This document shows positions 51,816 through 59,696 of a stretch of 64,000 nt of DNA, piece after piece. The stretch is from a virus, in the IMG/VR virus record IMGVR_UViG_3300033145_001595, positions 38,929 through 102,928 of that record; one strand, 5' to 3'. Position numbers and translations under genes: made by a program. How positions within the stretch are numbered: position 1 is the stretch's first letter; every line of letters begins with the position of its first letter. A model generated the notes under the pieces. That model was given only the letters and a program-made list of their open reading frames with translations. It did no database searches and had not been told where the DNA came from.

Positions 51816-52169
51816 TTATTTAGAATCCAAACCAACAGTCAAAATAGCCGGATTAAGCACACCATTCGACTTATTAGCTTCTTCTCCCTCATGGCTAACC
51901 TGTTGTTTTACATTCCACCACTTACGAAATTCATCACCACGCGGATGAAAATATGCAATCCACTGAGCTACACATCCTGCCATAAATCCAGTAATGCCAA
52001 ATCCATTCATTTCCTTTTCTGACTGTTCACAAGTTTTACCTAAATCCAAAGCCTTGCCAACAGCAACAGTTGCCTTAACTACACCATAACCATAATCATC
52101 ACGATTATTATTTACAACTTCTACCCATTCCTGTTCCATGCCTTCTTTAACGGTCAAATGCTCATCCAT
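51816..52169 (-). CDS. hypothetical protein
   Basis: 117 residues, no recognised family; a Gly/Ala-rich middle (MNGFGITGFMAGCVAQWIAYF) may be a weak membrane-interacting segment. It shares its leader sequence with the downstream gene, suggesting a duplicated translation start. Confidence 0.55.
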   Translation of the reverse strand: MDEHLTVKEGMEQEWVEVVNNNRDDYGYGVVKATVAVGKALDLGKTCEQSEKEMNGFGITGFMAGCVAQWIAYFHPRGDEFRKWWNVKQQVSHEGEEANKSNGVLNPAILTVGLDSK

Positions 52170-52174
52170 TTTAC

Positions 52175-52408
52175 TTACCTTTCTACTTTATCACTAGTTG
52201 GGACTTCCCCATATTCTTCCCCATAATACCCATCAAGAACTTTATGAATTCTGCCAAGAAGTTCCGGCACGTCCTCCATTTCTTGTTCTATTTGCTTATC
52301 CATTAAATTTATAGAACTGTCTACATCAACTGATTGATAAGCTGTCTGAATTCTCTCCAACTTAATCAAAGCATCCAATAAAGACGACGCCAAATTACTA
52401 TTACCCAT
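52175..52408 (-). CDS. hypothetical helical protein
   Basis: 77 residues, helical and acidic (LLDALIKLERIQTAYQ, MDKQIEQEMEDVPEL). AGGAGAAGGG precedes the start. It lies directly downstream of the tRNA pair. No function seen. Confidence 0.55.
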   Translation of the reverse strand: MGNSNLASSLLDALIKLERIQTAYQSVDVDSSINLMDKQIEQEMEDVPELLGRIHKVLDGYYGEEYGEVPTSDKVER

Positions 52409-52442
52409 AACACCCTTCTCCTTTTCTAACTTTATTATAAAA

Positions 52443-52531
52443 TGGTGGGCAAGGTGGGATTCGAACCCACACGGAGGATTGTCCCCCGGCGGCTTTTAAG
52501 GCCGCTGTCTCTGCCTTTTGACCACTCGCCC
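52443..52531 (-). tRNA. tRNA-Leu (UAA)
   Basis: GGGCGAG/CTTGCCC acceptor stem, anticodon arm GCGGC-CTTAAAA-GCCGC with anticodon UAA, a long variable arm typical of Leu, GTGGG-TTCGAAT-CCCAC T-arm and encoded CCA. It reads UUA, a frequent codon in this AT-rich genome. Confidence 0.93.
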
Positions 52532-52535
52532 ATAT

Positions 52536-52613
52536 TGGTGCATGAGGCGGGACTTGAACCCGCAACCTACAGATTAAAAGTCTGTTGCTCTTATCCAATT
52601 GAGCTACTCATGC
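52536..52613 (-). tRNA. tRNA-Lys (UUU)
   Basis: GCATGAG/CTCATGC acceptor stem, D-arm GCTC...GAGC, anticodon arm ACAGA-CTTTTAA-TCTGT with UUU, TTCAAGT T-loop and encoded CCA. Four bases separate it from tRNA-Leu. Its 5' end overlaps the last codons of the gene at 52604. Confidence 0.93.
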
Positions 52614-52831
52614 TTAGACATATCCACTTCATAAAAAGGGCCATTTCCCTTACGCAAACTACAAAAAGGTATCCAACCCCCATCCCTTAATAGACATAAA
52701 GAATACGCATCATACATCACTCGCATCTGATAAACAGTCTTTAAAATAGTTTCATCTCTTACTCCCCCACCATGCTGAAGAACTTCTATAGCTTCATCAA
52801 AATCTAACGGAGTTATATCTTCATGCCCCAT
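52604..52831 (-). CDS. hypothetical protein
   Basis: 75 residues from 52831, where GGAGG lies nine bases upstream (the longer frame has no support). The sequence (DFDEAIEVLQHGG, VYQMRVMYDAYSL) suggests helices; no family recognised. Its start overlaps the recombinase end and its stop lies inside the tRNA-Lys gene. Confidence 0.6.
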   Translation of the reverse strand: MGHEDITPLDFDEAIEVLQHGGGVRDETILKTVYQMRVMYDAYSLCLLRDGGWIPFCSLRKGNGPFYEVDMSKHE

Positions 52832-53513
52832 TTTCTTTTTCCTCCTTTGCCCTTTTACAAATATTATAAATAGTTGACGCCGACCAAGGGCCACCACTCC
52901 TATTAAAAATTCCAACCATATTAAGATTATCCACAATTTCCCTATAGGTACAACCCCTTTTCCTCATATCCAAAATACGTGACACCGTACCCACCTCTCC
53001 CTCTTTTGCACCAAAAGGCTTACGCCCTTCACATCTACCAGTTTCTCGCTTCTTAGCCTCTCTAGCAATACGCAACTTTTTAACAAGCATGGACTTTTCA
53101 AGTTCTGCAAACACAGCCTGAATTTGAATCAATGCCCGCTTCATAGGATCGGACATATAAGCCTCAGTTACGTTTTCTCCTGTATCCGCAACCATCAGAG
53201 TTACCTTGTGGGCAGCAAGCCACATAATAGCCTGCTCCTGCACAATAACAGACCTAGCTAGCCTATCAAGCCTCTCAACAACGATAATACGCACACCGTT
53301 CAAACTGGCTATCATCTGACCAAATCCCGGCCTATCCAAAGCATCACACGTTCCGGTGTGTACATCTTCAAAAGTTTCTGTAATATGTATATGCCTAAGA
53401 GCAGCAAACTTATTTATACCATAAATCTGCCGATCAAAACCATTTCCAGCTTCTTGTCCCTTACCACTTACTCTAATATAAGCAAATGCTTTTTCCATCT
53501 CTTGTTCTGACAT
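52821..53513 (-). CDS. small serine recombinase (resolvase/invertase type)
   Basis: The catalytic domain shows AYIRVSGKGQ with Ser16, the VVERLDRLAR block (arginines 81, 84, 87) and AVFAELEK in the long helix. A C-terminal HTH follows (GCTYREIVDNLNMVG). At 230 residues it is a small resolvase/invertase-type enzyme, not a large serine integrase. It could resolve genome multimers, flip a segment or integrate. No recombination site is recognised. GGGAGT precedes the start. Confidence 0.88.
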   Translation of the reverse strand: MSEQEMEKAFAYIRVSGKGQEAGNGFDRQIYGINKFAALRHIHITETFEDVHTGTCDALDRPGFGQMIASLNGVRIIVVERLDRLARSVIVQEQAIMWLAAHKVTLMVADTGENVTEAYMSDPMKRALIQIQAVFAELEKSMLVKKLRIAREAKKRETGRCEGRKPFGAKEGEVGTVSRILDMRKRGCTYREIVDNLNMVGIFNRSGGPWSASTIYNICKRAKEEKENGA

Positions 53514-53557
53514 AATCCACTCCCTTTCTTTGTTTCAGGGTTACTATAGTATTATAC

Positions 53558-54115
53558 CTATACATCCCAGGAAGTGTCAGGATTTTCCCCATTTTTATCA
53601 CTTTTAGAAAATTTATAATATTCTTGCAGTAACCCATCCAATTCTTTATCTCCAGATTGAAACTTAATATTAGAAAGGTTCCCCAAAACTGTTTCTTGCC
53701 CACCTAACAAATCTATTGATCGCAAACTCATCTTAGCACCACAAATCTTATAACCTTCTTCCCAACTTTCATTTTTACCAGTATTAGACATTTTATTAGC
53801 AAGTCTACTAACAAGTTTCCAAAAAGTAAACCTATACGCTTCTCTTATTCCATCCACTGTATGCACATTTTGAATTAACAACTCAAATGCTTGCAATATA
53901 GTTATAGTATAATCTGCCCACTCATCACTACTTGGCTCTCTGCTCAACGTAGCAAATGAAGTAAGCTCATCCATTATTTTACTTATTTCATTAGCAACCT
54001 CTTGATTTGCAGCATTTTGCAAACCTTCCCCATCAGAATTTTCCTTCTTCTTTTTAGAATCATCATCCTTCCCATAGTCCTTATCAGGGTCAAGCTCCAT
54101 ATTATTATAATCCAT
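53558..54115 (-). CDS. hypothetical protein
   Basis: About 184 residues from the ATG at 54115. An acidic, Lys-rich disordered start (DPDKDYGKDDDSKKKK) is followed by helices (EISKIMDELTSFATL). The composition resembles a DNA- or protein-binding accessory factor, but no family is recognised. Confidence 0.6.
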   Translation of the reverse strand: MDYNNMELDPDKDYGKDDDSKKKKENSDGEGLQNAANQEVANEISKIMDELTSFATLSREPSSDEWADYTITILQAFELLIQNVHTVDGIREAYRFTFWKLVSRLANKMSNTGKNESWEEGYKICGAKMSLRSIDLLGGQETVLGNLSNIKFQSGDKELDGLLQEYYKFSKSDKNGENPDTSWDV

Positions 54116-54161
54116 AAATTGCCTACCTTTCCTTGTTACAGGTGTCATTTGTATTCTATCT

Positions 54162-54176
54162 TATTATACACATGAA
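54162..54176 (-). promoter_or_regulatory. candidate promoter -10 element
   Basis: TTCATGTGTATAATA on the minus strand contains a perfect TATAAT. The same 15 bases recur at 55580-55594. No convincing -35 is seen. Confidence 0.45.
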
Positions 54177-54191
54177 GCACCCAAATAGGCA

Positions 54192-54623
54192 CTACCTATA
54201 CTTTCTATGCCGATTAGGAGAACTCAAAGCCCTACGAAGCCTACGCCTAGCATTTCTAAGTATAGTAATAGCCTTTCTATACCTCCTACGCTCCCTTGCG
54301 GAAAGATATTTTATCTCTATATCAAAATTTTCCATTTCCGCAATAACAGACTTAGCATTCGTCAAACCCCTAATAAATGAATTCTTTTTATGCACACAAG
54401 TAAAAGAAGAATCATCATATGAAAGAACAAACCTATTTGGCACACGACAATTTAATGGACACCCAATACAATTACGTAAATATTTTTTACAAAAAGCACA
54501 CACACCTTTAGAAGCTACAATATTTTTTATCTTTAAACTCTCAATTATCATTTCAACGTCTTTACACTTAACTTTAATCCTATGTTCACCAACACCCTTC
54601 TCTCTATGAATTGTAATCCACAT
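54192..54623 (-). CDS. zinc-binding MWIT-family paralogue 1
   Basis: One of four paralogues starting MWIT/MWMT. It has DVEM, CAFCKKY, a second C-x2-C (CIGCPL), a further Cys-His pair (TCVHK) and a strongly basic C-terminus ending LRRALSSPNRHRKY. The four cysteines should bind zinc; the basic tail suggests nucleic-acid or nucleoprotein binding. Its 3' coding DNA is also close to that of the other copies. Function unknown. Confidence 0.75.
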   Translation of the reverse strand: MWITIHREKGVGEHRIKVKCKDVEMIIESLKIKNIVASKGVCAFCKKYLRNCIGCPLNCRVPNRFVLSYDDSSFTCVHKKNSFIRGLTNAKSVIAEMENFDIEIKYLSARERRRYRKAITILRNARRRLRRALSSPNRHRKYR

Positions 54624-54624
54624 T

Positions 54625-55092
54625 TTAATTATACTTTCTATGCCGATTAGGAGACTTCAAAGCTCTACGAAGCCTACGCCGGGCAGAATTAAGTGTACTA
54701 ACAGCCTCAAGATGTTTATTTATTAAATCCCACTCACCATGCAAAGCACACTCATTAAAAACCTTGTTTGACAACAAAATATCATCTCTAGCCCTTGTAG
54801 TATTCCAAATAAAAGAACCTTCAACATGAACACAAGCACTCACATATTCACCCACTCTATTACCCAAAAATACCTCATGCACATTATAAAAAAGAGGACA
54901 TCCTACACATCCTTGTTTATAATCCAAACCTTCAGAATACTTCTTACACAATGGACACACACTCTCAATACTTTCAACACTTGCCACTCTAATAGCTTTT
55001 ACTGTTAAACTATCAAGAATCATTTCAACATCTTCACGCTTAACCCTAATTCGTTCCTCAAATTCCTTAGTACTATTAATTGTAATCCACAT
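54625..55092 (-). CDS. zinc-binding MWIT-family paralogue 2
   Basis: 155 residues: MWITIN, RIRVKREDVEMILDSL, CPLCKKY, CVGCPL, CVHVEGSF and the basic ending LRRALKSPNRHRKYN. It is one base away from copy 1 and one base from copy 3, so the three form a tandem array. The central region (about residues 90-125) differs most between copies, as if it gave each a distinct partner. Confidence 0.75.
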   Translation of the reverse strand: MWITINSTKEFEERIRVKREDVEMILDSLTVKAIRVASVESIESVCPLCKKYSEGLDYKQGCVGCPLFYNVHEVFLGNRVGEYVSACVHVEGSFIWNTTRARDDILLSNKVFNECALHGEWDLINKHLEAVSTLNSARRRLRRALKSPNRHRKYN

Positions 55093-55093
55093 T

Positions 55094-55555
55094 TTAATAC
55101 TTTCTATTTCTTCCGGGATGCTTCAAAGCTCGGTACAACTTCTTACGCAAATTAGACAAATCACGAATAGCCTTAACTTGCGAACCATCTGCTTCCCCAC
55201 CAGTACCATTATATTTAGTATAAGTAAATGCATCAAACTCACGCACAGCCTTTGTAATTTCATATGACAATGAACCTTTAACATGCAAACATACAAAAAC
55301 ATCAATATTCCTATTCGGATTATTAGGATTCGGTATTGAATCAACTATATCTAAAGGACAGCCAAAACATGAAAAACCATTTTTCTTATTTACTCTATGC
55401 TCATACTTATTACACAATGAACATCTACTCTTCCCACTTTTATAAGCAGCTACAATATTCTTTATCCTAAGAGAATCAATAACCATTTCAACATCTTCAC
55501 GCTTAACTCTAATCCTATGCTCAAAATCCTTCGTCCTATACACTGTCATCCACAT
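55094..55555 (-). CDS. zinc-binding MWIT-family paralogue 3
   Basis: 153 residues: MWMTVY, RIRVKREDVEMVIDSL, CSLCNKY, CFGCPL, CLHVKGSL, ending LYRALKHPGRNRKY. It is the most diverged at the C-terminus (HPGRNRKY for SPNRHRKY). It is first in the array, preceded by the recurring TATAAT element at 55580-55594. Confidence 0.75.
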   Translation of the reverse strand: MWMTVYRTKDFEHRIRVKREDVEMVIDSLRIKNIVAAYKSGKSRCSLCNKYEHRVNKKNGFSCFGCPLDIVDSIPNPNNPNRNIDVFVCLHVKGSLSYEITKAVREFDAFTYTKYNGTGGEADGSQVKAIRDLSNLRKKLYRALKHPGRNRKY

Positions 55556-55579
55556 TTTACTGTACCATCCTTTCTACTA

Positions 55580-55594
55580 TATTATACACATGAA
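55580..55594 (-). promoter_or_regulatory. candidate promoter -10 element
   Basis: TTCATGTGTATAATA, identical to the copy at 54162-54176, lies 25 bases upstream of the first gene of the paralogue array. Confidence 0.45.
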
Positions 55595-55624
55595 AAGTAC
55601 AACAATTAGTGTTATAAAAAAGAA

Positions 55625-55918
55625 CTACTCTAGAAAATCCTTTTTTTCAACTAATCTTTTTCTCAGTAACTCACACTTATGCTCCAATGCACGATACTTA
55701 CTTCTCATAGCACGTAAATCCACACCATGCTTATATTTATCACCAGTCCCCCAACATTCATCACATACATCACCCGTAATCATACAACCACCAACACCAC
55801 CCGACCATGTTGAAGTAGATGCATAACTATGCCTACCAGAACCCTGACATTTATCACACGGTATATCAATTCCCCGCCACGACAACATCCTTTGCCAACA
55901 ATCTTCACTAGTTAACAT
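55625..55918 (-). CDS. DnaJ-type zinc-finger protein
   Basis: Two C-x2-C-x-G-x-G motifs (CDKCQGSG at 21-28, CDECWGTG at 52-59) form a DnaJ-like zinc centre; a basic helix follows (YRALEHKCELLRKRLVEK). There is no J domain. Stand-alone zinc centres of this type occur in small phage proteins; their partner is unknown. Confidence 0.7.
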   Translation of the reverse strand: MLTSEDCWQRMLSWRGIDIPCDKCQGSGRHSYASTSTWSGGVGGCMITGDVCDECWGTGDKYKHGVDLRAMRSKYRALEHKCELLRKRLVEKKDFLE

Positions 55919-55936
55919 ATTATCTTTTTATCCCCA

Positions 55937-56230
55937 CTACTCTGGAAAATCCTTTTTTCTAGCGTTACTATAACCCCTTTCAAGAATATCAAGTATTTGA
56001 TCTACCCTAATACGAGCACTAAGCAAATACTCTTTCAAAATAGACCATTCAGACTTAGAAAGAAGAATATCATAATGAAGAAAACGAAATAACCTATATT
56101 CAGCAATACCTGTATTAACTGCCACTTCATAAAGTAAATCCTTATCATCAAAAATTTGTAGAGCAGACTTAACATTAACATTTATCAAAGCTTTTTCACG
56201 TTTTTTATTCTTTCCAGATACCCTTACCAT
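55937..56230 (-). CDS. hypothetical helical protein
   Basis: About 97 residues from the ATG at 56230. The segment LLYEVAVNTGIAEYRLFRFL resembles a helix-turn-helix, so it may bind DNA. Basic N-terminus (GKNKKREKA). No family recognised. Confidence 0.55.
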   Translation of the reverse strand: MVRVSGKNKKREKALINVNVKSALQIFDDKDLLYEVAVNTGIAEYRLFRFLHYDILLSKSEWSILKEYLLSARIRVDQILDILERGYSNARKKDFPE

Positions 56231-56244
56231 ATTCACCTACCCCC

Positions 56245-56466
56245 TTACCCTATCATAGGAGTATATTTGTGTAAAATAGCATCAAATGCACTATCACATA
56301 TTCCTACAATCCGGCGTAATTCTGAAAGAGGTACATCAGCGGGTGCATTCTTATACAAAGATATAATTATATCTGCCTCAAAATCATTCAAAGCCGTATC
56401 CCGTGCTTCTTGAAGCTCATTTTCAGTAAAACAACTATCATTACTTATTTTCTTTTCTGTATCCAT
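56245..56466 (-). CDS. hypothetical small protein
   Basis: 73 residues, acidic and helical (ELQEARDTALNDFEADIIISL, DVPLSELRRIVGI). It overlaps the upstream stop by one base. No motif recognised. Confidence 0.55.
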   Translation of the reverse strand: MDTEKKISNDSCFTENELQEARDTALNDFEADIIISLYKNAPADVPLSELRRIVGICDSAFDAILHKYTPMIG

Positions 56467-56789
56467 TACCCACCTACCCCTTTCGTAACATCATAACCTT
56501 GCATTTCCTCATATGCAAGCAAAGCCCCCCATAAAGACTTATAATTTAATAATATAGCTTGGTGTGCAATATATGCTTCCCTTTCTGCTTTATCTGCCAA
56601 TTCCTTTCTACGAACTTTATCAAGAACACATCTCTTAGCTAAATGCATTGCATCTACCGACTTGCGAAAATGCATAAGTAATTCTTCAAATTCTGTCAGA
56701 CCAAGAGCAACTTCTTTCTTGGACTTAGACACCACAGATGGCCTAGGCCCTTTACACAATGGCGTACAATTTAAACTATCTCTACGCAT
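56466..56789 (-). CDS. hypothetical helical protein
   Basis: About 107 residues from the ATG at 56789 (GGGGGTAGG upstream). Helical with a Lys/Arg-rich middle (CVLDKVRRKELADKAEREAY). Part of the leftward run of small genes. Function unknown. Confidence 0.55.
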   Translation of the reverse strand: MRRDSLNCTPLCKGPRPSVVSKSKKEVALGLTEFEELLMHFRKSVDAMHLAKRCVLDKVRRKELADKAEREAYIAHQAILLNYKSLWGALLAYEEMQGYDVTKGVGG

Positions 56790-56802
56790 CACCTACCCCC
56801 TT

Positions 56803-57354
56803 TTATTCTGGCCACAAATCACCCGCAGACGCATTACCTTCATTTTCTTCAAATTCTTTAACTATCTTTTTTAACTGAACTACCTCAGCCTTAACTTTAT
56901 CTATTTTATTTTTTAACTTCGTAGCTATCTGTATCCATTCCTCAACAAAACCTTTTACTTGAACAATATGCTCATTCAAAAACTCCTCTTTTGCACAAAC
57001 ACTACAATACTTCTGCCCATCACCACGCATTTTAAGACACGCTGCCGGATGCCCGCAGATTTGCACAATAACCTGCAACCGCAACTGTTCAACCTCAGTC
57101 TTTAACACGTCACGCTCACGTTCAAGCACACCAACCCAACACTTCTCAGTATGGCCCCCTTCATCCCCCCCGCCACAGAAGGGGCATGTCCCGTTGCCCA
57201 CGTCATAATCCGCCAACTCCACCAGCCGGTCGCAGACGGCGTCGAGAAGATCGAACCTCCATCTAGGGTCGCCATCGTGGTAGACTTGGCTCAGCTCCGC
57301 CGCCTTCGGGCACACCTCCGCCAGCCGCGTCTCATCAAGTTCATTTTCACCCAT
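56803..57354 (-). CDS. zinc-finger and coiled-coil protein
   Basis: 183 residues with CPFCGGGDEGGHTEKC (about 58-73; C-x2-C...H...C) and a second C-x2-C (CSVCAKE), flanked by coiled coils (ERERDVLKTEVEQLRL, KNKIDKVKAEVVQLKK). The zinc motif CPFCGGGDEGGH is common in phage proteins of unknown role. The 5' third of the gene is GC-richer than the rest. Confidence 0.65.
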   Translation of the reverse strand: MGENELDETRLAEVCPKAAELSQVYHDGDPRWRFDLLDAVCDRLVELADYDVGNGTCPFCGGGDEGGHTEKCWVGVLERERDVLKTEVEQLRLQVIVQICGHPAACLKMRGDGQKYCSVCAKEEFLNEHIVQVKGFVEEWIQIATKLKNKIDKVKAEVVQLKKIVKEFEENEGNASAGDLWPE

Positions 57355-57538
57355 TATTATCTTCTTTCATACCTTTCCTAAATTTAATAACTATATCAAC
57401 ACTAGTAAGTATAAAAGCAAAAATAAACACTGTTAAAATCATACTAATACCCGCAGAAATAAGATCAGTAACAACTTGACTAACAGGAGTATGATAAAGA
57501 TAACCGGGATGAACAAACATAGCCGTGGGTAAGTCCAT
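57347..57538 (-). CDS. small membrane protein
   Basis: 63 residues with one membrane segment (ISAGISMILTVFIFAFILTS, about 28-47) and a basic tail. GGAG precedes the start. Function unknown. Confidence 0.6.
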   Translation of the reverse strand: MDLPTAMFVHPGYLYHTPVSQVVTDLISAGISMILTVFIFAFILTSVDIVIKFRKGMKEDNNG

Positions 57539-57540
57539 TG

Positions 57541-57840
57541 TTATTTCTCCTTTAATTTATCATTAAGCCATTGAAGAACAATAGCACGAATAGAATCTTT
57601 TGCTGCTTCTTCAGCAAGAAATATCTTTTTAATATTCTCCAACGTATAATAACCATCACCCGGTTCAATCGTCACTGATTCCAAAACACGTACATTCATT
57701 AAAGCTTCAAGGTACAAAGGAAAATCTTCTGTACTCCTAATATAAACATCAAACTCCCTACAATGCGCATTACAAAGCCGAACAGACACACCACCAGCAA
57801 GATTATATGACTCTCCAAACGTATTACATAACTCACACAT
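57541..57840 (-). CDS. zinc-binding MCELCN-family protein 1
   Basis: 99 residues: MCELCNTFGESYNLAGGVSV, then RLCNAHCREFDVY, giving a C-x2-C...C-x2-H zinc site, and a helical C-terminus ending LNDKLKEK. It is a paralogue of the gene at 59697. AGGAG precedes the start. Function unknown. Confidence 0.65.
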   Translation of the reverse strand: MCELCNTFGESYNLAGGVSVRLCNAHCREFDVYIRSTEDFPLYLEALMNVRVLESVTIEPGDGYYTLENIKKIFLAEEAAKDSIRAIVLQWLNDKLKEK

Positions 57841-58078
57841 TGTCTTTCTCCTTTTCTTCTGTTTCTACATCAGAAATCTTCTCTTGCCGACCCCTAATTG
57901 CAATTGAATGTGTAACCCCAAGCATAAGACCCAAAACAAGTATAAGAGGCCACACTAACATAGGCGCAATCTTATCTACATCGGGTAACGGTGACACAGG
58001 CTCTTTCCTACTCGCCAATCCTACAACTATTGCTCCAATAATCAAATACACTAACACACTTATAATCCATATCCACAT
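57833..58078 (-). CDS. small membrane protein
   Basis: 81 residues with two hydrophobic segments (IWIISVLVYLIIGAIVVGLA and MLVWPLILVLGLMLGV) and a charged tail. It overlaps the next gene by eight bases. Holin-like topology, but nothing more specific can be said. Confidence 0.6.
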   Translation of the reverse strand: MWIWIISVLVYLIIGAIVVGLASRKEPVSPLPDVDKIAPMLVWPLILVLGLMLGVTHSIAIRGRQEKISDVETEEKEKDNV

Positions 58079-58080
58079 TG

Positions 58081-58305
58081 TTATTTCTCCTCTTCCTTAT
58101 GTTCTTCTTTTATAATAACTCCAAATTCACAAGCATCACAAACAATACCATGTTCATCTTCACACTGGTCATTTACTGTAAAATAAGCATCCAACAAATG
58201 CCATCCAAATGGACAAAATAACTTACGCCATATAGCCAATACAAAACGATTACTCAGAATACCAGGGTAGGTCACACGCACTAAACTTGGATCAAAGTAT
58301 TTCAT
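58081..58305 (-). CDS. hypothetical zinc-binding protein
   Basis: 74 residues; FCPFGWHLLD and HGIVCDACE suggest a metal site of Cys and His residues. Charged Glu/Lys tail. It overlaps the MazG-like gene by one base. Confidence 0.55.
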   Translation of the reverse strand: MKYFDPSLVRVTYPGILSNRFVLAIWRKLFCPFGWHLLDAYFTVNDQCEDEHGIVCDACEFGVIIKEEHKEEEK

Positions 58306-58601
58306 TATTTTCTTTCTTCTTTACTATAATTATCAGCCAACATCATAAGAAGATTTGCTACATCGGCACATTCATTTTCCACGACACAACTTGAAGCCCG
58401 CATTGCAACGGCATAGTGTACTTCCACCAGTTCCTCTTTAGCGCGTTCAAGTAAATAGGCCACTGACATCGTACTCCATGCACCCTTATGCGCGTGCTTA
58501 TAGAGCTTTCGTAACATGGCTTGGCGAAAGTGTTCAGTGGTTGTCTTATAAAGCATCACATCGTTTGATGCCTGTCCGTCACCTTCATCAGGTCGCCCCA
58601 T
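58305..58601 (-). CDS. MazG-like nucleotide pyrophosphohydrolase
   Basis: The helical fold with E-E-x-x-E (residues 56-60, KEELVE) and E-x-x-D (77-80, ECAD) followed by VANLLMMLADN matches MazG-like NTP pyrophosphohydrolases, which hydrolyse (d)NTPs and are common phage genes. At 98 residues it is one compact domain. GGAG precedes the start. Confidence 0.7.
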   Translation of the reverse strand: MGRPDEGDGQASNDVMLYKTTTEHFRQAMLRKLYKHAHKGAWSTMSVAYLLERAKEELVEVHYAVAMRASSCVVENECADVANLLMMLADNYSKEERK

Positions 58602-58626
58602 TATTTACTCCTTTCTTTACAAACAT

Positions 58627-58738
58627 TGGAGGGCCAGGATGGAATTGAACCACCTACCTTGTGTTCCTAACACACGCTCTAATAAGCAAGCGTCCTTGCA
58701 AATAAGTTGCGCAACTTATCTCATTGAGCTACTGGCCC
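58627..58738 (-). tRNA. tRNA gene with about 36 extra bases in the D-arm; anticodon AGG (Pro?)
   Basis: Acceptor GGGCCAG/CTGGCCC is perfect, the T-arm GGTGG-TTCAATT-CCATC is good and TCCA ends it. The anticodon loop TTAGGAA gives AGG. Between GCTC and GAGC of the D-arm lie 46 bases instead of about 9, including the palindrome ATAAGTTGCGCAACTTAT and a GCAAG/CTTGC hairpin. Total length is 112. G1-C72 is not usual for bacterial tRNA-Pro, so identity is uncertain. Confidence 0.7.
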
Positions 58739-58748
58739 TGTAATCTAT

Positions 58749-59153
58749 TTAATTATACTTTCTATGTCGATTAGGAGAATCCAAAGCTCGACTTAATTTA
58801 CGCCTAATATTTCTAAGACCACGAAGAGCTTTAGCATATGTACGCTTATTACAAAAAACATGTTCATTATAATCTGCAACATCTGCTCTACAATCTATAA
58901 TCTTTAAACCAAATGCAGACGCTTCACAAATAAGTTTATTTGACCAATCCTTTACAATTACATTAAGAGGACAACTCCCACAATTACCATCTCCTACAGT
59001 TCCCTCTGGATTATACTTTACACAAAGTGAACACTCTGAAGAAATCTTAATTTGTTCAACTGTCAAAGAATTCATCATTTCTTCAACATCTTCCCTTTTA
59101 ACCCTAATCCTAAGTTCTTTACCATTCTTCTTTTTATCAAGTGTAATCCACAT
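58749..59153 (-). CDS. zinc-binding MWIT-family paralogue 4
   Basis: 134 residues, detached from the three-gene array. It keeps MWIT, RIRVKREDVE, CSLCVKY, CGSCPL and the ending LSRALDSPNRHRKYN; the third Cys region is changed. Its 3' coding DNA (ACTTTCTATG-CGATTAGGAGA) is nearly identical to two array copies, suggesting recent duplication or gene conversion. Confidence 0.75.
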   Translation of the reverse strand: MWITLDKKKNGKELRIRVKREDVEEMMNSLTVEQIKISSECSLCVKYNPEGTVGDGNCGSCPLNVIVKDWSNKLICEASAFGLKIIDCRADVADYNEHVFCNKRTYAKALRGLRNIRRKLSRALDSPNRHRKYN

Positions 59154-59181
59154 TTTACAATTCTCCTATTTCTCTTTTCTA

Positions 59182-59481
59182 CTAAGAACAATTCAAATTC
59201 CTACTGAGTCCCGGATAGTCTACTATTAGGTTTTGTCGCTCTAGTTCTGTCAACATATTTACAGGCCACTCTATTAGTTCTGCCTCTTCAAGATTAATTA
59301 CACGATCAGCGTAATTACTCCCTGAACTTACACTTGAAGAAAGTATACCTACTCTTACAAAATTCTCATAACAAGCAAGAACCAACAAACCCTCTCCTAC
59401 CCATGCATAATTAACAATATTATTCGACATCCTATTTACCCAACCCTTAACCGTCACTAACATTCCACGCTTATACTTCAT
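59182..59481 (-). CDS. hypothetical protein
   Basis: About 99 residues from the ATG at 59481 (GGGAGT upstream). Beta-rich SH3-like start (YKRGMLVTVKGWVNRM), no recognised family. An inverted repeat of CCCCCCTA lies upstream. Confidence 0.55.
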   Translation of the reverse strand: MKYKRGMLVTVKGWVNRMSNNIVNYAWVGEGLLVLACYENFVRVGILSSSVSSGSNYADRVINLEEAELIEWPVNMLTELERQNLIVDYPGLSRNLNCS

Positions 59482-59507
59482 AATAATACTCCCTTTCTTT
59501 TTAGTTA

Positions 59508-59550
59508 CCCCCCTAATAGAATAGGGCACAACTCCTAACTAATAGGGGGG
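59508..59550. repeat. inverted repeat upstream of the 59182 gene
   Basis: CCCCCCTA (59508-59515) and TAGGGGGG (59543-59550) are separated by 27 bases. No T-run follows on either side, so it looks more like a binding site or leader hairpin than a terminator. The rest of 59551-59696 shows only a short AAATAGT/ACTATTT hairpin. Confidence 0.5.
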
Positions 59551-59696
59551 CAACACAGCGTAGTAACGGAAGGGCCTTATCAGTATTAGAAGCAGCCCAT
59601 AAATAGTCTATGCCTAGAACTATTTACATTTGAGCACATTACTCCCATAACCCATCAGTTACTCACCTACTCTATTACACACTTACCTACACTCAA

